Below are positions 1-4,254 of a stretch of 9,473 nt of DNA, one piece after another. The notes beneath the pieces are model-generated. The model did no database searches, had not been told where the DNA came from, and saw only the letters and a list, made by a program, of their open reading frames with translations. The DNA comes from Aequorivita sp. (GTDB taxonomy: Bacteria > Bacteroidota > Bacteroidia > Flavobacteriales > Flavobacteriaceae): contig JAGQYZ010000402.1 of NCBI GenBank assembly GCA_020435865.1, forward strand, positions 1-9,473. The letters are read 5' to 3'. Numbering within the stretch: position 1 is the stretch's first letter; each line of letters starts with the position of its first letter. A program made the translations under genes and the position numbers.

Positions 1-154
1 ATGTCTCGCTATTTTCAAAAGAAGGGGTTTCAATAGGCTGAAAACCATACAATGAAAAGGTTTCCTTTATTATATTAAAAATATAATTACGTTTGGAAAC
101 TTCAGCCGGATTGAAATCACGTGTGCCTTTTGGTATGGATGGTTTTTTTGACAA
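1..154 (-). CDS. hisS: Histidyl-tRNA synthetase, N-terminal part (truncated by window edge)
   Basis: Class II aminoacyl-tRNA synthetase that attaches histidine to tRNA-His in the cytoplasm. Only the first 51 codons are present, because the gene runs off the left edge. The reading begins [14 protein letters not shown] and continues with [12 protein letters not shown]; the IPKGTRDF block and the (Y)GFQPIETP block are hallmarks of the HisRS N-terminus. No ATG is available: reading upstream in frame gives TTG, CTT, AAA, TTA, AAA, then a TAA stop. The TTG at 154-152 is therefore the only credible start, and it places the conserved block at the usual distance from the N-terminus. The ORF is too short to be obvious without translating by eye. 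It diverges from the ABC permease at 313, with a 158-bp shared intergenic region. Identity is confident; the rest of the enzyme, including the catalytic motifs, cannot be seen. Confidence 0.93.
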   Translation of the reverse strand, partial: MSKKPSIPKGTRDFNPAEVSKRNYIFNIIKETFSLYGFQPIETPSFENSET

Positions 155-186
155 AAGTTTTAATTTTTAAAATTTGTGTTCTCTGC

Positions 187-218
187 TTGGCAAATATCAT
201 AAATAATAATGAAGTTTG
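187..218 (+). promoter_or_regulatory. Candidate promoter of the ABC permease gene
   Basis: TTG at 187-189 is followed after 21 bp by GAAGTTTG (211-218), again one mismatch from TAnnTTTG. It would leave a leader of nearly 90 nt before the ATG at 313. A second, closer -7-like box, TAACTTTA at 265-272, has no TTG at suitable distance but would give a shorter leader. I cannot decide between them from sequence. Confidence 0.3.
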
Positions 219-224
219 CCACAA
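191..224 (-). promoter_or_regulatory. Candidate promoter of hisS (Bacteroidota type)
   Basis: On the minus strand, TTG (224-222) is followed after 23 bp by GATATTTG (198-191), which matches the Bacteroidota -7 box TAnnTTTG at every defined position but the first. Transcription would begin near 184, giving a leader of about 30 nt before the TTG start at 154. The spacing is at the long end of the accepted range, so this is a prediction only. It overlaps the predicted plus-strand promoter almost completely. Confidence 0.4.
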
Positions 225-312
225 TAAGATTGCTGTAATCACTATAAGCCTCACACTAATTCTGTAACTTTATCGCTTGTTTGCAGTCTAACGAGAAACA
301 CAAATTAAAAAT

Positions 313-1554
313 ATGTTTTCACTTTTCTGGGAAAATGTTCGCATCGCGCTAGATTCTATTAAAAGTCAGCTACTAAGAACCATCCTGACTATTGTTATTA
401 TTGCTATTGGCATTTGGGCGCTTGTGGGTATTTTGAGTGCTGTAAAAGCTTTGGAAACTACCATTTCTGGCAATTTTGCTTCTATGGGCGCCAATACCTT
501 TAATATTCAGCAATATGAATTTTCCATTCAGATAAATAGAAGCGGCGAAAGAGAGAAAAAAAATCCAGTAATTAGCTATAACAACGTACGTGAGTTTTTG
601 GAAAAATATGAATTTCCATCTACCAAAACTTCACTTTCTTTTCAGGGAACCTCTGCTGCCGAAGTGAAATACGGTTCCGAAAAAACCGATCCCGAAGTAC
701 AAGTTTATGGTGTGAACGAGAACTATCTAGATAATACTGGAACCGAAATTGACAAAGGAAGAAATTTTACAATTTTCGATATCCAAAACAATAATAAAGT
801 CTGTTTGTTAGGTTCTGATTTTGAGAAAAATCTTTTTAAAAACGAAAACCCAATTAATAAAACCATAAGTATTCGCGGGGTTAAATTCAAAGTTATTGGT
901 TTATTGAAATCAAAAGGTTCCACTTTTGGAAACAATCAGGATCTAAAGGTGCTGATTCCCGTTCAAGTTGCACGTGGAATCTATACACAGCCAAATATTA
1001 ACTACAATATAAGCGTAAAAGTGGACGACAAAGAAATGATGGAAGCCGCGCAAGATGAAGCTATCATTACATTTAGAAACATTCGCGGTCTGAATCCTGT
1101 GGAAGCTAATAACTTTGGAATTGAACGTAGCGACGATTTAATAAACCGGATTGCCTCCATTACACAATATTTGGAAATTGCAGCGTGGATCATCAGCATC
1201 ATTACCATTCTTGGTTCTTCCATTGCTTTGATGAATATAATGCTGGTTTCCGTATCTGAACGTACTCGCGAAATTGGTGTTCGGAAAGCGCTAGGCGCAA
1301 AGCGTTCCACTATTTCTACACAGTTTTTTATGGAAACCATTGTTATTGGTCAATTTGGAAGTATTTTGGGAATTATTTTGGGAGTTTTAACAGGTTTTGC
1401 TTTTGCTAAAATCTTCGAGTTTGATTTTACACTTCCATGGGCTGCAATGATTTGGGCGACAATTATAACGTTTATAGTTGCTATAATTGCAGGTTCTTAC
1501 CCAGCTTCAAAAGCAGCGGGATTGGATCCAATTGAAAGTTTGAGGTACGAGTAA
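313..1554 (+). CDS. ABC transporter permease, MacB/FtsX family
   Basis: Inner-membrane permease of the MacB/LolCE/FtsX type, a family that acts with a cytoplasmic ATPase in peptide, antibiotic or lipoprotein export, or in envelope signalling; the substrate here is unknown. The 413-residue layout is typical: a short cytoplasmic start, a first membrane helix at about 22-44, a large extracytoplasmic domain at about 45-285 (MacB_PCD-like, with the usual VxVYGVNxNY segment near 129-139), then three helices near 290-314, 339-366 and 374-396. The cytoplasmic coupling loop after helix two reads SERTREIGVRKALGAKR (315-331), the strongest family signature, and the protein ends in SYPASKAAGLDPIESLRYE, also diagnostic. 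No ATP-binding gene sits beside it: hisS is upstream and divergent, and the next gene is convergent. The ATPase must be encoded elsewhere or downstream of other promoters. The ATG at 313 is preceded by an A-rich stretch without a clear Shine-Dalgarno site. Confidence 0.93.
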   Translation: MFSLFWENVRIALDSIKSQLLRTILTIVIIAIGIWALVGILSAVKALETTISGNFASMGANTFNIQQYEFSIQINRSGEREKKNPVISYNNVREFLEKYEFPSTKTSLSFQGTSAAEVKYGSEKTDPEVQVYGVNENYLDNTGTEIDKGRNFTIFDIQNNNKVCLLGSDFEKNLFKNENPINKTISIRGVKFKVIGLLKSKGSTFGNNQDLKVLIPVQVARGIYTQPNINYNISVKVDDKEMMEAAQDEAIITFRNIRGLNPVEANNFGIERSDDLINRIASITQYLEIAAWIISIITILGSSIALMNIMLVSVSERTREIGVRKALGAKRSTISTQFFMETIVIGQFGSILGIILGVLTGFAFAKIFEFDFTLPWAAMIWATIITFIVAIIAGSYPASKAAGLDPIESLRYE

Positions 1555-1575
1555 CCAAATTTTAATATTCTGTAT

Positions 1576-2049
1576 TTATTCGCTTAACAAATCACTAAAA
1601 TAATTATAAAGTTCCCCTTTCGTAATTACAGAACCTTGTTGAATTAAAACAAAAATATCTTTGTTCCGATCGTCTTTGATAGCTTTTGTTGAAGTGTAAA
1701 GACTAACCGAATCATCGTGCAAGTTTTGCTGAAGCCATTTGTAGCCGTAATCCGTAGTAATGTCAATATTTTCGTTATCAATCTTAACAGCTATCAGTTC
1801 CAAGAATGCTTCAGTAATATGAAAAAGCATCAATTGCTTGGGTGAGATATGTTCCAGATAGTTCACTTTATTTAAAACTCCTTCCCAAATTAAATCGCTG
1901 AAAATATCTAGTTCTTGTTCTGCTACTTCTGGTTTTTCAGTTTTAAGCTTCTTCCATTCGTCAGCGGTTATGGATTGTGTGGCAAGAAAATTTATAAATT
2001 CCTGGTGCAGCTCTTCAAACTGCTCTTTTGTTAACCTAGCGTATTTCAT
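1576..2049 (-). CDS. Conserved flavobacterial protein, DUF6495-like
   Basis: A 157-residue soluble acidic protein with no signal peptide or membrane segment. It begins MKYARLTKEQFEELHQEF and contains FINFLATQSITADEW (about 18-32), EQELDIFSDLIWEGVLNKVNYLEH (in part 44-67) and a C-terminal IQQGSVITKGELYNYF segment (136-151). From memory this matches the family named DUF6495, seen in Flavobacteriia next to the rplI gene; I cannot confirm this by search. The function is unknown. The predicted structure is largely helical, and I see no catalytic motif or metal-binding cysteines (the protein has no cysteine). It is the last gene in line after rpsF-rpsR-rplI, 65 bp downstream of rplI, but a strong terminator hairpin stands between them, ending 16 bp before its ATG. 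Expression is therefore by readthrough or from a weak promoter that I do not recognise. It ends 21 bp from the convergent permease, with no terminator in that gap. Confidence 0.8.
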   Translation of the reverse strand: MKYARLTKEQFEELHQEFINFLATQSITADEWKKLKTEKPEVAEQELDIFSDLIWEGVLNKVNYLEHISPKQLMLFHITEAFLELIAVKIDNENIDITTDYGYKWLQQNLHDDSVSLYTSTKAIKDDRNKDIFVLIQQGSVITKGELYNYFSDLLSE

Positions 2050-2065
2050 AAGTATATAAAATAAT

Positions 2066-2094
2066 AAAACCTTCCCCGAAATGAGAAAGGTTTT
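2066..2094 (-). terminator. Hairpin terminator after rplI
   Basis: Read on the minus strand, the RNA forms a 12-bp stem (AAAACCUUUCUC with GGGGAAGGUUUU, including two U-G wobble pairs) around a 5-nt AUUUC loop, followed by the T-rich stretch ATTATTTTAT. The first eight pairs are perfect. It begins about 20 bp after the rplI stop and lies between rplI and the DUF6495-like gene, so it should end the rpsF operon transcript. The T tract is interrupted, so termination may be partial. Confidence 0.75.
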
Positions 2095-2114
2095 AAATCA
2101 ATTAATTGTATTCT

Positions 2115-2675
2115 TTAGTTAGAATTCAATAAATCTTCTGATTTATCTTCAGATATTTCTTCTGATTCAGCTTTTACTTCTGGTTTAGCTTTTGCTTCCA
2201 CTTTAGCTTTAGCCTTTGTTGCTGGCTTAGCTTCAGCCACAACTTCAAAAGTAAAGTTGGTTACCACATCTCTATGGAAACGGATAGTAGTATCATACTG
2301 ACCAGTACGTTTAACAGCGCCACCAGCTATAACAATGTATTTTTTCTCAATTGAAACACCTTCTTTTTCAAGGGCTTCGGCAAGATCTCCGTTTGTTACA
2401 GAACCAAACAATTTATCACCCTCACCAGTTTTGGCAGTGATTTTAATTTCAAGTCCGTTTAGTTTTTCAGCCTGTTTTTTGGCTTCATCAACTACTTTCT
2501 TTTCTTTGAAAGCTCGCTGTTTCAAAGTTTCAGCCAATACTTTTTTTGCCGAAGGGGTTGCAAGCACTGCGTGCCCTTGTGGAATTAAAAAGTTTCTTCC
2601 GTAACCGTTTTTTACGCTTACAAGATCATCTGCAAATCCCAGATTTTCTACGTCTTTCTTTAATATAAGTTCCAT
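2115..2675 (-). CDS. rplI: 50S ribosomal protein L9 with charged C-terminal extension
   Basis: Ribosomal protein L9 binds 23S rRNA through its N-terminal domain and extends from the large subunit, where it influences frame maintenance and ribosome spacing. The N-terminal domain is clear: MELILKKDVENLGFADD followed by VKNGYGRNFLIPQGHA (21-36), the classical L9 signature. A charged connecting helix spans about 41-74, and the C-terminal domain (about 77-147) contains GDKLFGSVTNGDLAEAL. The family is normally about 147-150 residues long, but this one has 186. The added tail (about 148-186) is low complexity: first a lysine/alanine/glutamate stretch, then an acidic end with several ED and SE pairs. 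The gene starts 15 bp after the rpsR stop, with AGAGAA in between as a weak ribosome-binding site. It is third in the rpsF-rpsR-rplI operon and is followed by a hairpin terminator. Confidence 0.98.
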   Translation of the reverse strand: MELILKKDVENLGFADDLVSVKNGYGRNFLIPQGHAVLATPSAKKVLAETLKQRAFKEKKVVDEAKKQAEKLNGLEIKITAKTGEGDKLFGSVTNGDLAEALEKEGVSIEKKYIVIAGGAVKRTGQYDTTIRFHRDVVTNFTFEVVAEAKPATKAKAKVEAKAKPEVKAESEEISEDKSEDLLNSN

Positions 2676-2690
2676 AATGTTCTCTGGTTT

Positions 2691-2987
2691 TTATTTTAAT
2701 AAATCGGCTACGTAAGGCATAAGTGCCAAATGGCGCGCTCTTTTAACGGCTACAGCCACTTTTCTTTGATATTTCAATGATGTACCGGTAAGTCTTCTTG
2801 GAAGAATTTTACCTTGTTCGTTTACAAATTTCAGTAAAAAATCTGCATCTTTATAATCAACATACTTAATACCAGACCTTTTGAACATGCAATATTTCTT
2901 GGTCTTGTTAGTATCTATATTCAGAGGAGTAAGATATCTGATCTCTCCATCTTTTTTTCCTTTTGCTTGTTGTTGTAATGTTGCCAT
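2691..2987 (-). CDS. rpsR: 30S ribosomal protein S18
   Basis: Small-subunit ribosomal protein S18, which pairs with S6 and binds the central domain of 16S rRNA on the platform. The 98-residue protein shows the family core: [18 protein letters not shown] (30-47), then [20 protein letters not shown] (52-71) and the basic helix [20 protein letters not shown] (73-92). There is an N-terminal extension of about 28 basic residues, common in Bacteroidota S18. A single cysteine (C33) stands where zinc-type S18 proteins have several, so zinc binding is not expected. It starts 2 bp after the rpsF stop and is probably translationally coupled to it. No ssb or priB gene separates it from rpsF, unlike many other bacteria. 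Confidence 0.98.
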   Translation of the reverse strand: MATLQQQAKGKKDGEIRYLTPLNIDTNKTKKYCMFKRSGIKYVDYKDADFLLKFVNEQGKILPRRLTGTSLKYQRKVAVAVKRARHLALMPYVADLLK

Positions 2988-2989
2988 AA

Positions 2990-3328
2990 TTAAGCTGATT
3001 TTTTAGTGCGGTTTCTTCTTTTTTCTGCCCAAGCAATTGCGTGCTTGTCAAGGCTTACTGTAAGGTAACGCATAAAACGTTCGTCCCTTTTAAATTCAGT
3101 TTCTAATTCGTGTACTACTTCACCATCAACGGTGTACTCAAAAAGGTGATAAAAACCACTTTTTTTGTTCTGGATTGGGTAAGCAAGTTTTTTCAAGCCC
3201 CAATTTTCTTTGGATATCATCTTAGCACCTTTAGAAACAAGAAGATCTTCATATTTCTTTACTGTTTCCTTTATCTGATCTTCAGATAAAACGGGATTTA
3301 AGATGAAAACAGTTTCGTAATGATTCAT
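2990..3328 (-). CDS. rpsF: 30S ribosomal protein S6
   Basis: Small-subunit protein S6, which binds 16S rRNA as a heterodimer with S18. The protein is 112 residues, the usual length. It opens [19 protein letters not shown] and contains [20 protein letters not shown] (41-60) and [13 protein letters not shown] (83-95), all standard S6 blocks, with a basic tail ([10 protein letters not shown]). The frame stays open further upstream, to a methionine codon at 3412, but that codon lies inside the -33 box of the operon promoter and the extra 28 residues are unlike any S6. The start at 3328 is therefore right. It is the first gene of the rpsF-rpsR-rplI operon, transcribed from a strong Bacteroidota promoter through a short hairpin-bearing leader. 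In other bacteria S6 and S18 feed back on their own mRNA; that is possible here but not shown. Confidence 0.98.
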   Translation of the reverse strand: MNHYETVFILNPVLSEDQIKETVKKYEDLLVSKGAKMISKENWGLKKLAYPIQNKKSGFYHLFEYTVDGEVVHELETEFKRDERFMRYLTVSLDKHAIAWAEKRRNRTKKSA

Positions 3329-3357
3329 AAAAAATCTATTAAAATTAATGATTAAAA

Positions 3358-3376
3358 CCTTGGCTTTCTGCCAAAG
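3358..3376 (-). promoter_or_regulatory. Hairpin in the rpsF leader
   Basis: The leader RNA begins close to a 7-bp stem, CUUUGGC paired with GCCAAGG, closed by an AGAAA loop; one pair is U-G. It lies about 30 nt upstream of the rpsF ATG, just after the predicted transcription start. Position suggests a 5' stabilising or autoregulatory element. The CCG element I associate with the known S6:S18 mRNA-binding motif is not present, so I do not name it as that motif. Confidence 0.45.
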
Positions 3377-3382
3377 AGGGTG

Positions 3383-3413
3383 CAAAAATACTACTTTATT
3401 TAATATTTTCAAA
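3383..3413 (-). promoter_or_regulatory. Promoter of the rpsF-rpsR-rplI operon
   Basis: On the minus strand, TTTG (3413-3410) is followed after 19 bp by TATTTTTG (3390-3383). This is a full match to the Bacteroidota vegetative promoter (TTG, about 19 bp, TAnnTTTG). Transcription should begin near 3376-3379, giving a leader of about 50 nt before the ATG at 3328. It is the best promoter in the window, as expected for ribosomal proteins. Confidence 0.75.
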
Positions 3414-3427
3414 CCTAATCTTAAATA

Positions 3428-3452
3428 GTCTCTAAAATTAGTTATTTTAGAC
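3428..3452. repeat. Inverted repeat between rpsF and the LytTR gene (first)
   Basis: CTAAAAT (3432-3438) and ATTTTAG (3444-3450) form a perfect 7-bp inverted repeat around TAGTT. The match extends outward to GTC and GAC if a 2-base bulge is allowed. It lies upstream of the -33 box of the rpsF promoter. Chance is possible in AT-rich DNA; an operator is the alternative. Confidence 0.5.
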
Positions 3453-3456
3453 GAAG

Positions 3457-3493
3457 TGTAACTTTTTTTCGATTAAAGTCAAAAAAAGTTGCA
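3457..3493. repeat. Inverted repeat between rpsF and the LytTR gene (second)
   Basis: TGTAACTTTTTTT (3457-3469) and AAAAAAAGTTGCA (3481-3493) pair over 13 positions with one T-G mismatch, around an 11-bp centre. The inner 10 bp are a perfect inverted repeat. The sequence TCGATTA occurs at the inner edge of the first arm (3469-3475) and again at 3499-3505. The right arm overlaps the -33 element predicted for the LytTR gene, a natural place for a repressor or self-regulation site. Confidence 0.6.
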
Positions 3494-3519
3494 TTTCATC
3501 GATTATATACCTAATATTG
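3489..3519 (+). promoter_or_regulatory. Candidate promoter of the LytTR regulator gene
   Basis: TTG (3489-3491) is followed after 20 bp by TAATATTG (3512-3519), one mismatch from TAnnTTTG. Transcription would begin near 3525, downstream of the possible TTG start at 3517, which favours the GTG at 3541 as the true start codon. The -33 element overlaps the right arm of an inverted repeat. Confidence 0.4.
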
Positions 3520-3540
3520 CCTTACGCAAAACCTACTATT

Positions 3541-4254
3541 GTGGAAAAAACAATTTTAAAATGTGCTATTGTAGATGATTCTACACTGCAAAGGCTTTCA
3601 ATAGTGAAGCTTATACAAATGCACCCATCACTAGAGCTAGTTGGGGAGTATAAAAATGCTATTGAGGCCAAAATGGGTCTCGCCTCTACTGAAATGGACC
3701 TTATTTTCCTGGATATCGAAATGCCCATTCTTTCTGGGTTTGATTTGTTAGACGATATTCAAAGAAAGCCCCAGGTCATTTTTGTTACTGGTAAAACCAA
3801 ATATGCTTTCAAAGCATTTGATTATGATGCCGTGGACTACCTTAGAAAACCCATAGCTAAAGATCGTTTTTTGAACGCAGTTCACAAAGCAATTACCAAT
3901 CATAAACTTAAAAATGAGGAAGGCTTTGATGATGAAGATTTTATCTTCGTAAAAAGCAATCTGAAAAAGCGAAAAGTTTTCTTGAACGAACTGCGATACA
4001 TTGAAGCTTTGGGCGATTATGTGAAATTGGTCACCGAGCACGATTCGCTGGTGGTTCTCTCTACCATGAAAGCGTTTCAAGCACTATTGCCTAGTGATCG
4101 GTTTTTACGAATCCACAAATCATATATTGTGAATTTGGACAAAGTACAGCGCTACAATAGCAAGACTATTGAATTGGACAAAGACAAATTGCCTTTGAGC
4201 CGAAACAGAAAAGCAGATCTTGTTGAAGCTTTGGCAGCTACACAGAATACTTAG
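3541..4254 (+). CDS. Response regulator, REC plus LytTR DNA-binding domain
   Basis: Two-domain transcription regulator of the LytTR (AlgR/AgrA/LytR) class. With the GTG at 3541 as start it has 237 residues. The receiver domain (about 5-122) shows the acidic pair D12-D13, the phospho-acceptor D58 in FLDIEMP, the switch threonine T83 in FVTG, and K103 in LRKP, so it should be phosphorylatable. The LytTR domain (about 135-235) has FVKSNLKKRKVFLNELRYIEALGDYVKL in outline and RFLRIHKSYIVNLDKV, the standard family blocks. There is no ATG start. TTG at 3517 would add eight residues (MPYAKPTI), but it lies within a predicted -7 box, and homologues start close to the LKCAIVDD segment, so I prefer GTG. 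No histidine kinase gene is adjacent, so the partner is encoded elsewhere. It diverges from rpsF and ends tail to tail with priA. The genes it controls are unknown; self-control through the nearby inverted repeat is conceivable. Confidence 0.92.
   Translation: MEKTILKCAIVDDSTLQRLSIVKLIQMHPSLELVGEYKNAIEAKMGLASTEMDLIFLDIEMPILSGFDLLDDIQRKPQVIFVTGKTKYAFKAFDYDAVDYLRKPIAKDRFLNAVHKAITNHKLKNEEGFDDEDFIFVKSNLKKRKVFLNELRYIEALGDYVKLVTEHDSLVVLSTMKAFQALLPSDRFLRIHKSYIVNLDKVQRYNSKTIELDKDKLPLSRNRKADLVEALAATQNT

Noticed and set aside
1002..1340. 112-residue minus-strand ORF inside the permease gene
   Set aside because: Antisense to conserved permease sequence with no recognisable protein features; explained as a shadow.
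3358..3376. Naming the rpsF leader hairpin as the known S6:S18-binding motif
   Set aside because: The CCG element expected for that motif is missing from the leader, so the label would not be supported.
3329..3412. Extended N-terminus for rpsF starting at 3412
   Set aside because: The extra 28 residues do not resemble S6, the ATG falls in the -33 box of a near-perfect promoter, and the internal start at 3328 gives the standard N-terminus [10 protein letters not shown].
3748..4080. 110-residue minus-strand ORF inside the LytTR gene
   Set aside because: Antisense to the conserved receiver and LytTR domains; no own promoter or family signal.
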